From Micavibrio sp. UBA6147 (lineage in GTDB: Bacteria > Pseudomonadota > Alphaproteobacteria > Micavibrionales > UBA1664): DNA of 64,000 bases. The stretch is taken from the NCBI GenBank assembly GCA_002423185.1, contig DIUX01000002.1, forward strand, positions 186,001 through 250,000. The letters run 5' to 3'. Within the stretch, counting starts at the first letter, position 1, and every line of letters starts with the position of its first letter. Made by a program: the position numbers and the translations under genes. Below the pieces are notes generated by a model that worked only from the letters and a program-made list of their open reading frames with translations, searched no databases and was not told the origin of the DNA. This document shows, in pieces, positions 36,028-44,929 of the stretch.

Positions 36028-36366
36028 ATGAACAACGTAATGTTTGACCGCATCAAAAAAGAAATCTCCGACAATGATGTCGTGCTGTATATGAAGGGCA
36101 ACGCCGTTTTCCCGCAATGCGGTTTTTCCGCCGCCGTGGTGCAAATCCTGACGATTTTGCAAGTCCCGTTCAAGGATGTTGACGTGTTGCAAGACTCTGA
36201 AATCCGCCAAGGCATCAAGGATTTTGCAAGCTGGCCAACCATCCCCCAGCTTTACATCAAAGGCGAATTCATCGGCGGCTGCGACATTGTCCGCGAAATG
36301 TATGAAACTGGCGAGCTCCAAGCCTTCCTGCGCGAAAAAAACGTCCCCTTCCAAGACGCCGCCTGA
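36028..36366 (+). CDS. grxD: Monothiol glutaredoxin (CGFS type)
   Basis: Iron-sulfur carrier of 112 residues. The CGFS active site is in FPQCGFSAAVVQIL (about residues 28-41), the glutathione-binding TIPQLYIKGEFIGGCDIV (about 71-88) is intact, and SWPT precedes it. The start ATG 36028 follows AAAGGACT; upstream residues in the same frame come from a shadow of the bolA gene. It partners with the adjacent BolA protein. Confidence 0.94.
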   Translation: MNNVMFDRIKKEISDNDVVLYMKGNAVFPQCGFSAAVVQILTILQVPFKDVDVLQDSEIRQGIKDFASWPTIPQLYIKGEFIGGCDIVREMYETGELQAFLREKNVPFQDAA

Positions 36367-36420
36367 AAGCACCGGCCGAGCACCCCCAAACCCGCCGGCC
36401 CAAAACCCTAATAACAAACA

Positions 36421-36446
36421 AAAGCGGCTCATAGGCCGCTTTTTCT
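36421..36446 (+). terminator. Rho-independent terminator after grxD
   Basis: AAAGCGGC-TCATAG-GCCGCTTT followed by TTCTTT, an 8-bp stem. The rest of the gap to 36728 has no gene and becomes AT-rich with TTAGC-N7-GCTAA at 36692-36708. Confidence 0.82.
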
Positions 36447-36728
36447 TTGGCTCATATACGCCTCATACTCCGGTTCTTCAGACATGCAGAGCTTCGTACG
36501 CCCGCGCCCTCCAACATAGCCCCGTGCCTGCCATATATAATGCTCCCGTTTAAATGCCCTTAGCATTTACGCCCCATGTCATTTATGCCCCCTGCCGGCA
36601 AACAAACGTTCCCAAACTTCTCCCCTTCCTTACCCCCCACAACATTTCCATTGAACAAAACGCAATAATATGGTAAATAAAACTTCATATTTAGCAAACA
36701 TAGCTAAAAAAGAGGGAGCCCCATCACC

Positions 36729-37529
36729 ATGACGATCCAGCCAACGCATCACGCGACCAACCAAGACGCCGCCCCAAACGCCCTCACGCAAAAAACCCTC
36801 CAAGCCTTGGAGAGCAGCCCCCGCATGGCGCTGTTTGCGGTGGAGGACATCGCCGCGTCGGGGGCAAGCGCCGCGCAAACAACGCCGCTGTGGACATTGG
36901 TGATGAAGGCCGCTTTTGCGGCGCAGGAACCGACAACCGCGCTCAAAGCCGCTCATAAAATCTTCACGGCCGCCAACACGCCGGAAAACACGGCGACATG
37001 GCTCAAGGCCGTCAAATTTGTCGCGGCGACCGCCCCTCTCACCGCACTTGATGCGATTGAACATTTGCACGGCACGGAATACGGCTACGCGACGGCAACG
37101 TCCAAATCGGCGACCGCCTACCACCTGTCCGCCCTCATGGTTGCCCGCATCATCGTGGCGCAAGCCGCCAATAAGCGCGGCAACGCCAACCTCGCCTATA
37201 GGGCAACGAATGCGGTTTTGAACAACCCGTGGGCAACGCCCACACAGCACGCCCAAGCCGCCAAACAATGGAAAATCGCCACCTTATCCGTGGCTGAGAA
37301 TTGCTGTATTCAGGCGCTCGACATCGCGGGCAACATCAATCTGTCCGCCCCCTTTTTGCCGCACGCCATTGTCAAGGACACGCTCGAAAGCATCACAGCG
37401 ATTGCCGAAGGCCGCAACGATCCCTTCGCCGCCCGCGCCGCGCAACAAGCCTTAGCGGGATTAACAGCACAAAACAGCGCCCCTGCCGCTATGGCAAAGA
37501 CGCCGCAAACCCTCAAAATATCCGGTTAA
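36729..37529 (+). CDS. Unknown Ala-rich helical protein
   Basis: 266 residues, very rich in Ala and Thr with repeated helix-like segments (TLQALESSPRMALFAVEDIA, LVMKAAFAAQEPTTALKAAHK, NLAYRATNAVLNN, FAARAAQQALAGL). This suggests an alpha-solenoid, but no TPR consensus is secure. No signal peptide or membrane helix. AGAGGGAG lies upstream. No family recognised. Confidence 0.68.
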   Translation: MTIQPTHHATNQDAAPNALTQKTLQALESSPRMALFAVEDIAASGASAAQTTPLWTLVMKAAFAAQEPTTALKAAHKIFTAANTPENTATWLKAVKFVAATAPLTALDAIEHLHGTEYGYATATSKSATAYHLSALMVARIIVAQAANKRGNANLAYRATNAVLNNPWATPTQHAQAAKQWKIATLSVAENCCIQALDIAGNINLSAPFLPHAIVKDTLESITAIAEGRNDPFAARAAQQALAGLTAQNSAPAAMAKTPQTLKISG

Positions 37530-37584
37530 ACGCAGGACAAGGTTGAGCCCCAAGGTTAAAACTTCATTAAGCCTTAGCCTTAGC

Positions 37585-37974
37585 TCAGCTCACCCTTTTC
37601 AAACTGCCGCTCGGAACGCAAGACGGCTCCACCACCGCGTTATGCTCGTCCAGCAACACAACAGTCGGGGTGAAATTCCGCGCCTCTTCGATATCCATCC
37701 GCGCATAAGACAAAATAATCACACGGTCGCCGGCTTGCACCAATCGTGCCGCTGCGCCGTTAACGCCGATCACGCGTGACCCGCGCTCGCCCTCGATCAC
37801 ATAGGTCGTAAACCGCGCACCGGTATTGATGTTCAGGACATCAACCTGCTCATACACCAACATTCCCGCGCGGTCGATCAAGTCGCGGTCAATCGTGATC
37901 GACCCTTCATAATGCATATCCGCCTGTGTGACACAGGCCTTATGCAATTTACTGCGAAACATCGTCACGTCCAT
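37585..37974 (-). CDS. panD: Aspartate 1-decarboxylase proenzyme
   Basis: Makes beta-alanine for pantothenate and CoA. The proenzyme cleaves itself between Gly and Ser in HYEGSITID (Gly24-Ser25 of the chosen start) to create the pyruvoyl group. Conserved RSKLHKACVTQA, VLNINTGARFTTYVI and GDRVIILSYA are present. Start ATG 37974 follows GGAAGGAAAA; 22 upstream codons in frame overlap the end of rodA and are excluded. 129 residues, near the family norm. No panB or panC in the window. Confidence 0.94.
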   Translation of the reverse strand: MDVTMFRSKLHKACVTQADMHYEGSITIDRDLIDRAGMLVYEQVDVLNINTGARFTTYVIEGERGSRVIGVNGAAARLVQAGDRVIILSYARMDIEEARNFTPTVVLLDEHNAVVEPSCVPSGSLKRVS

Positions 37975-38036
37975 AGGTTTTCCTTCCTTTTTATCCCTCG
38001 ACACGCCATCTATGTAAAACATAGAGGCGGCAAAGG

Positions 38037-39179
38037 TCAATCCATATCAGCACGCGGCAAGGCACGCTCGCGATGCACCCATGCCGACATCATCAAACCG
38101 AACCCAATCATCACCGCGAGCATCGACGTGCCGCCATAGGACACGAACGGCAACGGCGCCCCCACAACGGGCAACAGCCCCATCACCATGCCGATATTCA
38201 CAAACGCATAAAGCGCAAAATTAATCATCAAGCCGAGGCTGAGCAAATGTCCGAATTTATGGCGGCAATGAAACGCGATCCAATAGCCATAAACAAAAAT
38301 CGCGGCGATCACGCCAAGCAACGCCATTCCCCCGACAAACCCCCATTCCTCCGCCCAAAGCGTGAAAATGAAGTCGGTCTGTTTTTCGGGAAGGAAATTC
38401 AAACGACTTTGGCTTCCCTCCATATAGCCTTTGCCGCCGAAGCCGCCAGAGCCTATGGCGATTTTCGATTGCGTAATGTGGTATCCGGCGCCGAGCGGGT
38501 CACTCTCGGGGTCAAAAAACGTCAACACCCGCCGTTTTTGGTAGTCATGCATCCCGAAAAACCAAAACAGCGGCGCCGCGACGGCAGCAAGCCCCGCCCC
38601 CGCCGCAAAAAACCAGATCGACACCCCCGCCAAGAACATCATCGCAACCCCCGCCATCACGATCATGATGGATGTCCCAAGGTCAGGTTGAAACATCACC
38701 AGCAACACCGGCAACCCGATAATCAACAACGGCGCCCCCAAAGACAGAAAAGACCCAAGCTGCGCCTTCGGCAATAAATGATAATACCGCGCCAAGGCCA
38801 AAACAACGGCGAGTTTCATAAGCTCCGATGGTTGTAATTTCATGAATCCAAGGTCAATCCAGCGCTGCGCCCCCATGCCGATATGCCCCATCACCTCAAC
38901 AGCCACAAGCAGCACAATCCCGCCGATCCAAATCGGCCACGCCATGAAAAACCAGAATTTTATATCCACCATTGCAATCGCGATCATGATGAAAAGTCCG
39001 GGCACAAAGCGCATGAATTGCGGCCCGGCCCACCGGCTCCAGTCACCACTGGCGGCGGAATACAGCGCCGCAAACCCAATTCCCGCCATCGCGGCAATCA
39101 AGATCACCAACCCCCAATTCAGGGCGATAAACCGCGCCCCGATTGATCGACGTCCGCCATGCGCCCGAAAACTGACCAT
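38037..39179 (-). CDS. rodA: Rod-shape SEDS glycosyltransferase RodA
   Basis: Polytopic membrane peptidoglycan polymerase of the elongasome, acting with PBP2. About ten membrane helices. SEDS landmarks: KLQPSELMKLAVVLALARYYH (about 116-136), FQPDLGTSIMIV, SQIAIGSGGFGGKGY-like KIAIGSGGFGGKGYMEGSQ, FIFTLWAEEWGFVGG and PFVSYGGTSML. The catalytic-type Glu and Asp positions are intact. Three bases follow the mrdA stop before its start region, so mrdA and rodA are co-transcribed. Confidence 0.95.
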   Translation of the reverse strand: MVSFRAHGGRRSIGARFIALNWGLVILIAAMAGIGFAALYSAASGDWSRWAGPQFMRFVPGLFIMIAIAMVDIKFWFFMAWPIWIGGIVLLVAVEVMGHIGMGAQRWIDLGFMKLQPSELMKLAVVLALARYYHLLPKAQLGSFLSLGAPLLIIGLPVLLVMFQPDLGTSIMIVMAGVAMMFLAGVSIWFFAAGAGLAAVAAPLFWFFGMHDYQKRRVLTFFDPESDPLGAGYHITQSKIAIGSGGFGGKGYMEGSQSRLNFLPEKQTDFIFTLWAEEWGFVGGMALLGVIAAIFVYGYWIAFHCRHKFGHLLSLGLMINFALYAFVNIGMVMGLLPVVGAPLPFVSYGGTSMLAVMIGFGLMMSAWVHRERALPRADMD

Positions 39180-39182
39180 TGT

Positions 39183-41270
39183 TTATTCTCCCCGCTTTTT
39201 GGCTGTGCCTTGCGGCGATGATGGTGATGACACCCCAGTATCGGTTGCCTCATTAGACGACGGTGCACCATCGACAATCCCGCTCTCATCAGCGCTCGCG
39301 CCAATGGCCGCATCAGAGCTCGCATCACTACCCGCCGCATCCGCAGCATCCAATGCAGCCGCATCCTTCGCCTCTTCTTCGGCCTGTAATTTTTTCACGG
39401 CCTCAGACTGGTTAATCGAGGCCGGAAACGTAATTTTCCGCGCCCGCACGTTCAATGCCACCGCCTTGTCCAAAATACGGCTTGCCAGTGGGGCTGCCGT
39501 TGCCGACCCGCTGCCGCCATGTTCGACCACTATCGACACCACATATTCGGGCTTGGGGTTTGACGCACATCCGACAAACAACGCGTGATGCCGCCATTTC
39601 CAAGGGGTCGCCGATTGTTCCACGAGGCCTTCGTTGCGCTCTTGCCGGCTGATCCGCCGCACCTGCGATGTTCCTGTTTTGCCTGATAATATCGCCCCGC
39701 CCTCTGTAAAGCGTGATGCGTGCGCCGTGCCCTTATCATGGTTCACCGCTGCCCACATGCCTCGAGCGATAAGGTCAAGATGCGCCTGTTTGAACCCTAG
39801 GGCTGGCCAGCTCTGCCCCGCCATGGAGGCGATCATATTATCCATCGCGCCCGCAATCCAAGGCCGCACGGCATATCCACCATTGACCAGCCGCGCCGTC
39901 ATAACCGCGAGTTGCAGCGGCGTTGACAAAATATATCCCTGCCCGATGCTCGCCACCACCGTTTCCCCGGGTTGCCATTTTTCACCCATATGGCCGAGCT
40001 TCCAATCACGGTCAGGCACCAGCCCCGCCCGCTCTTCCTTCAATTCGAAATCATAAACTTGCCCGAGCCCCAGCCGCCGCGCGACTTCGGCGATTTTATC
40101 AATGCCGACTTGCCGCGCCATGTCGTAAAAATACACGTCACAGGATTGCCCCAGCGCCTGCACCAGATCAACCCGCCCATGCCCCGTTTTCTTCCAACAG
40201 TGAAACCGGTGCTCACCGATATCGTAATGGCCATTGCAATAAACCGTTGTGTTGTGGTCAATCGCGCCGGATTCAAGCCCCGCCAGTGCCGTCACCATTT
40301 TAAACGTTGATCCGGGCGGGTATTGCCCGCTCACCGCCTTGTTGTTCAATGGTTTTCCATCATTGGCGAGGAGTTCCTCCCACTGATTCACCGAAATGCC
40401 CGATGTAAACAAATTCGGGTTAAAGGACGGGCTGGACACCATCGCATAAACTTCACCCGTATACGGGTCCATCACCACCGCCGAGGCCGATTTTTCCGCC
40501 GACAAAATCTCGCGTACCGCGCTTTGAAGCTCCGCATCAATGGTCAGGGCGACATCCTTGCCCTTTGTGCCGGCACTCACCTCAAGGTCGCGCACAACGC
40601 GCCCCGACACGTTCACCTCAACCTTTTTATTCCCCGGTTTGCCACGCAATTGGCTTTCCATCGATTTTTCCATACCGGACTTGCCAATACGAAACCCTGG
40701 CAACGCCAAGACGGGATCGCCGTCAAGCTCAGACCGGCTCACCGCCCCGACATAGCCAATGATATGCGCCGTATCATAGCCGAGCGGGTAAGACCGCCGT
40801 TCGCCCACATCCACCGACACGCCGGGAAATTCGGTCATGTTGACCTCGATAGTCGAAACCTCCGCCCAATCAAGGTTTTCCTTTATTTCGACGGGAATGA
40901 ATTTGGCTTGTTTTTTGGACTTGGCGATGGCGGCCTCAATCTCGGACGGGCGCAGGTCAACATATTGCGCCACTTTTTTGAGGGTTTCCTCCAGATTCTC
41001 GATTTGTTCGGGCACCATCTGAAGGCGGAAATTCTGCTCGTTAATCGCCAGCGGAACGCCGCTGCGGTCATACACCATGCCGCGTGACGGGGCGATCAAA
41101 CGAATATCCACGCGGTTGCGTTCGGACAACGTCTGATACCGCTCGTTTTCCTTAAGCTGCAACCACCCGAGCCGCCCGCCCAAAGCGCCGAGCAACAGAA
41201 CCTGTCCACCGCCGACAATAAAAGCGCGGCGGCGCATCAAGCTTTGAATGGATTTCGTATCGCGGCTCAT
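39183..41270 (-). CDS. mrdA: Penicillin-binding protein 2 (PBP2, MrdA)
   Basis: Elongation-specific transpeptidase with one N-terminal membrane anchor (about 16-36). The dimerization domain has APSRGMVYDRSGVPLA; the transpeptidase domain has the active-site tetrad STFK in YPPGSTFKMV, SCD in LGQSCDVYFYDMA and KTG in LSGKTGTSQV. At 695 residues it exceeds typical PBP2 because of a 60-residue Ala/Asp/Ser-rich acidic C-terminal tail ending TAKKRGE. It lies between mreD and rodA on the minus strand, the classic order. Confidence 0.95.
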   Translation of the reverse strand: MSRDTKSIQSLMRRRAFIVGGGQVLLLGALGGRLGWLQLKENERYQTLSERNRVDIRLIAPSRGMVYDRSGVPLAINEQNFRLQMVPEQIENLEETLKKVAQYVDLRPSEIEAAIAKSKKQAKFIPVEIKENLDWAEVSTIEVNMTEFPGVSVDVGERRSYPLGYDTAHIIGYVGAVSRSELDGDPVLALPGFRIGKSGMEKSMESQLRGKPGNKKVEVNVSGRVVRDLEVSAGTKGKDVALTIDAELQSAVREILSAEKSASAVVMDPYTGEVYAMVSSPSFNPNLFTSGISVNQWEELLANDGKPLNNKAVSGQYPPGSTFKMVTALAGLESGAIDHNTTVYCNGHYDIGEHRFHCWKKTGHGRVDLVQALGQSCDVYFYDMARQVGIDKIAEVARRLGLGQVYDFELKEERAGLVPDRDWKLGHMGEKWQPGETVVASIGQGYILSTPLQLAVMTARLVNGGYAVRPWIAGAMDNMIASMAGQSWPALGFKQAHLDLIARGMWAAVNHDKGTAHASRFTEGGAILSGKTGTSQVRRISRQERNEGLVEQSATPWKWRHHALFVGCASNPKPEYVVSIVVEHGGSGSATAAPLASRILDKAVALNVRARKITFPASINQSEAVKKLQAEEEAKDAAALDAADAAGSDASSDAAIGASADESGIVDGAPSSNEATDTGVSSPSSPQGTAKKRGE

Positions 41271-41299
41271 GCCCCGTTTTTTCGCTGTATTGTTTAAGA

Positions 41300-41824
41300 T
41301 CAGTCAAGTCTGGACTTTAGGGGCAAAAGCAACACATACGCAAATGGAAAAAACAGGATATGAAGCACCAAAAACGACAAAGAAGCCTCCGCCGAAAACA
41401 CCGCGCGGTCAAATAAGACAAGCCCCGCCAACCGCCCGAATTCGACAAAAACCATCATAATAGCGAAAAAGCTCCACTCCACTGCAAACCCGTGTCCGCG
41501 CCCCCAATCCGACAACCGCACAAGTCCAAGATAAACGCAGGTCAGGATCATGGCGTTCAGGCCGACCAACGCCCCAATCGACAAATCATATAATAACCCG
41601 CTGAAAAAATAGGCCCAGATGGGCAAACGCCCGCGCATCGACACCATCAAAACAAAGATATGCACATAGAGTAAATTAACATCGGCGCCCTTCAAAAAGG
41701 GAACAAGGCGGAAAACTCCGCTCACACTCATCGCCAAAAACACAACCAAGCTAACCCACGCCCAAACCGAAAACGGTTTCGCGGCACGGTCTTGGTCGGA
41801 TCTGATTTCAATATCGGACGGCAT
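41300..41824 (-). CDS. mreD: Rod-shape protein MreD
   Basis: Small polytopic inner-membrane protein of the elongasome with about five hydrophobic helices (VWAWVSLVVFLAMSV, VNLLYVHIFVLMVSM, YLGLVRL...). MreD is poorly conserved; the call relies on position between mreC and mrdA and on topology. The frame opens up to 41947. I chose ATG 41824 (MPSDIEIRS), giving 174 residues, close to family length; ATG 41869 is an alternative. None has a strong ribosome-binding site. Confidence 0.82.
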   Translation of the reverse strand: MPSDIEIRSDQDRAAKPFSVWAWVSLVVFLAMSVSGVFRLVPFLKGADVNLLYVHIFVLMVSMRGRLPIWAYFFSGLLYDLSIGALVGLNAMILTCVYLGLVRLSDWGRGHGFAVEWSFFAIMMVFVEFGRLAGLVLFDRAVFSAEASLSFLVLHILFFPFAYVLLLPLKSRLD

Positions 41825-42015
41825 AGCTTGCAGCGCTCTAATATGGTTACGTTGATGGTGAAGGGTCATCTGGTCGGCACAGCGCATCACGATGAACACG
41901 CCCTCATGCCCCCCATAACTCTTATAAACCGACATTAAGTTCGGCACAATGCGCCAAAACGAACACCGGCAAAGGCATCAATCCCGAACCGATGATACAG
42001 GGCGCAGCAAGCCAC

Positions 42016-42037
42016 AAAAAAGCCCCCGTCAGGGAGC
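42016..42037 (-). terminator. Terminator-like hairpin between mreC and mreD
   Basis: On the minus strand GCTCCC-TGAC-GGGGGC followed by TTTTTT. It lies 65 bases past the mreC stop, inside the mre cluster, so it may reduce expression of mreD-mrdA-rodA relative to mreBC. Confidence 0.65.
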
Positions 42038-42102
42038 GTTAAACAATCAATAAAATCGGGATTTAAGCCAAAATCTAACCTGCACCAAGCCTTTATAGGA
42101 GC

Positions 42103-43023
42103 CTATTGAAAGGTCGGTGTTTCGGCAAGGGCATAAGCCCCGCCCGCCATGGCTGGCTTAATGCCGTAATCAACAACCTGCACAAAGCTGGATTTTTCGG
42201 GGTCGGCGTATAAACGTACGGCGAGTTTGCCTTCGTCATTCAAAACCGTTTCACCAATCGCAATTCCATATGGCAACACGCCGCCATGGCCGGACGTAAT
42301 CACTTTTTGACCGGCTTTCACCGTGTGGTATGGCGACAAATGCTCCAGCACCGGCAACATATCATTCGTACCGGCCAAGATGGCTTTGTCGTTGCTGTCT
42401 TCCACCAATACCGGCACGCGGGAATTAACATCGCGGAGCAGCAGCACACGGGCGCTGTCTTTCGCGCTCTCCATCACACGACCGATCAAGCCTTCGCCCA
42501 CAACAACGCCTTGGCCTTTTTTGACGCCGTGACCCTCGCCGCTATTCACCATCACAGTGTGGGCATAGGGGGTTTGCGTGTCCATCATGATTTGGGCGGT
42601 GATAAAGCTTTGCTCGGCTTCGTGCTCAACATTGAGCAAGCCTTTCAGGGCTTTGTTCTCGGCCTTGAGCATATGCGCAACTTGGTACCATTCCTTGAGG
42701 CGGAGGTTTTCCTGCCGCAGGGCGTCAAGCTGGTCATGGCGGTCTTGCCAGACGTCAAAAATGGCGAGTTTATCTTCAATCGCCGCAACCGGCCCCTGAA
42801 CAAACACCAAGGCGGGCTCAAGAACGCGGAAGGCTTGCTCGTTCAAGCGGCGTGCCGATGGCGATGCCGATGCAAACCACACAACCAGCGCCACAGACGC
42901 CACGATCAAAACCGCAGGAATCAAGAATCGCTGAAAACCCGCCCATAACCGTTCGGGCAGTGTCATCTGTTGTCGTGAAAAGGTCTTTCTGGCCAAACCG
43001 CGATTCGCTTTTCTGTTTATCAA
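42103..43023 (-). CDS. mreC: Rod-shape protein MreC
   Basis: Single-pass protein linking MreB to the periplasmic synthesis machinery. One membrane helix at about 34-51 (LIPAVLIVASVALVVWF) is followed by a coiled coil (about 80-120, HDQLDALRQENLRLKEWY) and the beta-barrel pair with VVVGEGLIGRVM, ARVLLLRDVNSRVPV and ITSGHGGVLPYGIAIG. Length 306. The basic cytoplasmic N terminus is normal. Confidence 0.94.
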   Translation of the reverse strand: MINRKANRGLARKTFSRQQMTLPERLWAGFQRFLIPAVLIVASVALVVWFASASPSARRLNEQAFRVLEPALVFVQGPVAAIEDKLAIFDVWQDRHDQLDALRQENLRLKEWYQVAHMLKAENKALKGLLNVEHEAEQSFITAQIMMDTQTPYAHTVMVNSGEGHGVKKGQGVVVGEGLIGRVMESAKDSARVLLLRDVNSRVPVLVEDSNDKAILAGTNDMLPVLEHLSPYHTVKAGQKVITSGHGGVLPYGIAIGETVLNDEGKLAVRLYADPEKSSFVQVVDYGIKPAMAGGAYALAETPTFQ

Positions 43024-43097
43024 ACTTAGAGAAGGAGAGTCATAGACAACTCGAACGAAACTCTCAAGAGGTATTCCGAATCATATTTTAAGATTTT

Positions 43098-43106
43098 TGT
43101 GGATAA
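43098..43106 (-). promoter_or_regulatory. DnaA-box-like 9-mer
   Basis: TGTGGATAA, the complement of the perfect consensus TTATCCACA, in the mreB-mreC gap. Confidence 0.4.
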
Positions 43107-43164
43107 GCTGCAAGTTTTTGCGTAGGAGAAACCGAAAACAGCTAAAAAATCTGCCGCCTCCGCC

Positions 43165-43173
43165 TGTGGATAA
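43165..43173 (-). promoter_or_regulatory. DnaA-box-like 9-mer
   Basis: Second perfect TGTGGATAA, same orientation, 67 bases from the first. Confidence 0.4.
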
Positions 43174-43232
43174 CCATAAAAATTTCGCGAATCGATGCCG
43201 AAAACCTCAACGGCTTTCTTCACATAACGGCT

Positions 43233-44273
43233 CTAACGCCCGCTTTGCAGGGCATTTCTAAGGAAGGATTTTTCTTCGAGCGCTTGCCCCGTGCCAAGGG
43301 CAACGCAGGTGAGCGGGTCATCCGCCAATGTCACGGGAAGGCCGGTCGCATAGCGCAAAACAAAATCAAGATTCTTGAGCAAAGACCCGCCGCCGGTCAT
43401 CACAATGCCCTTATCGACAATATCGCCCGCCAATTCAGGCGCCGTATTTTCAAGCGCCAGTTTAACCGCCTCGACAATCTGGGTCACGCATTCGGACAGG
43501 CTCTCCGAAATCTGGCGCTCCGTCACGACAATCTCTTTCGGCACGCCATACATCAAGTCGCGCCCCTTAATCTGCATTGTGCGGCCTTCGCCATCCGATG
43601 GCGGACAAGCCGAGCCGATCTCTTTTTTGATCCGCTCTGCGGTGCTTTCGCCAATCAACAAATTATGGACGCGGCGGATATACGCGACAATCGCCTCATC
43701 CATCTTGTCGCCGCCAACCCGCGCTGAGCGCGTATACACAATCCCGCCGAGTGACAACACCGCAACCTCCGTCGTGCCGCCGCCAATATCGACCACCATC
43801 GACCCTGTAGGCTCATGCACCGGAAGGCCGGCCCCAATCGCCGCCGCCATCGGTTCTTCGATCAGCCAGACTTTACGCGCGCCGGCGCTCTCCGCCGATT
43901 CAATAATCGCGCGTTGTTCCACGGCGGTTGACCCCGACGGCACACAAATGACCATTTCGGGGCTGACGAAACTGCGGCGGTTATGAACTTTACGGATGAA
44001 GTGTTTGATCATCGCTTCCGCAACGTCAAAATCGGCGATAACGCCGTCACGCAGCGGGCGAATAGCCACAATATTGCCGGGCGTACGCCCCAGCATCAAT
44101 TTGGCTTCGTTCCCGACGGCCAGCACCTGCTTCTTGCCATTCACAACGGTGATGGCAACAACGGACGGCTCATTCAGGACAATCCCGCGATCCTTGACAT
44201 AGACAAGGGTATTGGCGGTTCCGAGGTCAATCGCCATATCTGCAGACACAAAGCTGAACAGTTTGGAAAACAT
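43233..44273 (-). CDS. mreB: Rod-shape actin homologue MreB
   Basis: Filament-forming ATPase that guides lateral wall synthesis. Actin-fold motifs: IDLGTANTLVYVK (phosphate 1, about 15-27), VVDIGGGTTEVAVLSLGGIV (phosphate 2, about 165-184), GIVMTGGGSLL (adenosine motif, near 290), and the basic/hydrophobic N terminus MFSKLFSF for membrane contact. Length 346 is typical. It heads the leftward rod-shape cluster; a 209-base gap with DnaA-like boxes precedes mreC. Confidence 0.97.
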   Translation of the reverse strand: MFSKLFSFVSADMAIDLGTANTLVYVKDRGIVLNEPSVVAITVVNGKKQVLAVGNEAKLMLGRTPGNIVAIRPLRDGVIADFDVAEAMIKHFIRKVHNRRSFVSPEMVICVPSGSTAVEQRAIIESAESAGARKVWLIEEPMAAAIGAGLPVHEPTGSMVVDIGGGTTEVAVLSLGGIVYTRSARVGGDKMDEAIVAYIRRVHNLLIGESTAERIKKEIGSACPPSDGEGRTMQIKGRDLMYGVPKEIVVTERQISESLSECVTQIVEAVKLALENTAPELAGDIVDKGIVMTGGGSLLKNLDFVLRYATGLPVTLADDPLTCVALGTGQALEEKSFLRNALQSGR

Positions 44274-44603
44274 GTCTTACCCTGAAATTTCATGAATAGA
44301 TATGGGGTATAGCAGACCGCCACCCGATTTGCATCTGCTATTTTTATTATTCCACAGCTATCCCAGCCCGAGCCCGCCCAAAATCAGGGCAAAAGACATA
44401 ACAAATGGCAAAACCCCCATATGAATCAACAAAGGCTCCATATGGAGCCCTCATCAAAACTATTTTTATGAAATCCCAAGGAACTTTTCAGCGCCTCAAG
44501 CCCACCCTATAAAAAGCCATGCAAAAACGACGCAAAAAACCATGTAAAAAGCGGCCTCACAGAGGCCGCCATACAAAACCGATAAAAACGACAAAGCGCC
44601 AGA
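44274..44603. other. 330-base gap between rpmJ and mreB
   Basis: No gene seen. It contains the rpmJ terminator (44546-44569), a perfect 16-bp palindrome GGCTCCATATGGAGCC at 44434-44449, and AGCAGA...TCTGCT near 44313. These fit a regulatory region for mreB, which starts at 44273. Confidence 0.5.
44546..44569 (-). terminator. Rho-independent terminator after rpmJ
   Basis: On the minus strand GCGGCCT-CTGTG-AGGCCGC followed by TTTTTAC, 35 bases past the rpmJ stop. Confidence 0.8.
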
Positions 44604-44729
44604 TTAACCTTGGCGGCACTTGTTTCTCGGGTTTTCGGGGTCAATAACGTATACACGACCGCGACGACGCACAACTTTGGTTGTACGGCTTCTGTGTTTC
44701 AGAGTTTTCAATGAATTTGTCTTTTTCAT
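44604..44729 (-). CDS. rpmJ: Ribosomal protein L36
   Basis: 41 residues on the minus strand, beginning MKKTNSLKTLKHRSR and ending NPRNKCRQG. The pattern SLK-L-HR----VVRRRGRVYVID is that of the zinc-free alphaproteobacterial L36 (only one Cys). It contributes to the large subunit. Followed by a terminator; apparently a single-gene unit. Confidence 0.93.
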   Translation of the reverse strand: MKKTNSLKTLKHRSRTTKVVRRRGRVYVIDPENPRNKCRQG

Positions 44730-44849
44730 TTTGTTCACCATTCTTGCGATAAAAGGCCAAAGCCCTTGCCCGCCGTTATTCCGAAGCGCTTGTTTAACAG
44801 AAGGCCAACAGCGGTGTCAACTATATCTTTAACATTTTTATATTATAAA

Positions 44850-44875
44850 TTAGACTTAGGTTAACGGATTATAAT
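44850..44875 (+). promoter_or_regulatory. CtrA-like box and TATAAT element upstream of the EAL gene
   Basis: TTAG-ACTTAGG-TTAAC (44850-44864) differs from TTAA-N7-TTAAC at one base. TATAAT follows at 44870-44875 within the palindrome GGATTATAATCC (44866-44877). The ATG at 44930 is 54 bases on. Placement fits a regulated promoter; the regulator is inferred. Confidence 0.5.
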
Positions 44876-44929
44876 CCATTTGCGTATCATACTTAAGACC
44901 TTGAAACCATCAGCACCGGCGAATGACCA

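Noticed and set aside
40323..41087. 254-codon frame antisense to mrdA, and 38073-38777 antisense to rodA
   Set aside because: Both lie fully inside conserved genes and their translations look like reverse-strand shadows rich in His and Arg.
43024..43232. Origin of replication
   Set aside because: Only two DnaA-like boxes, no AT-rich unwinding segment and no origin-linked genes; a regulatory role is more likely.
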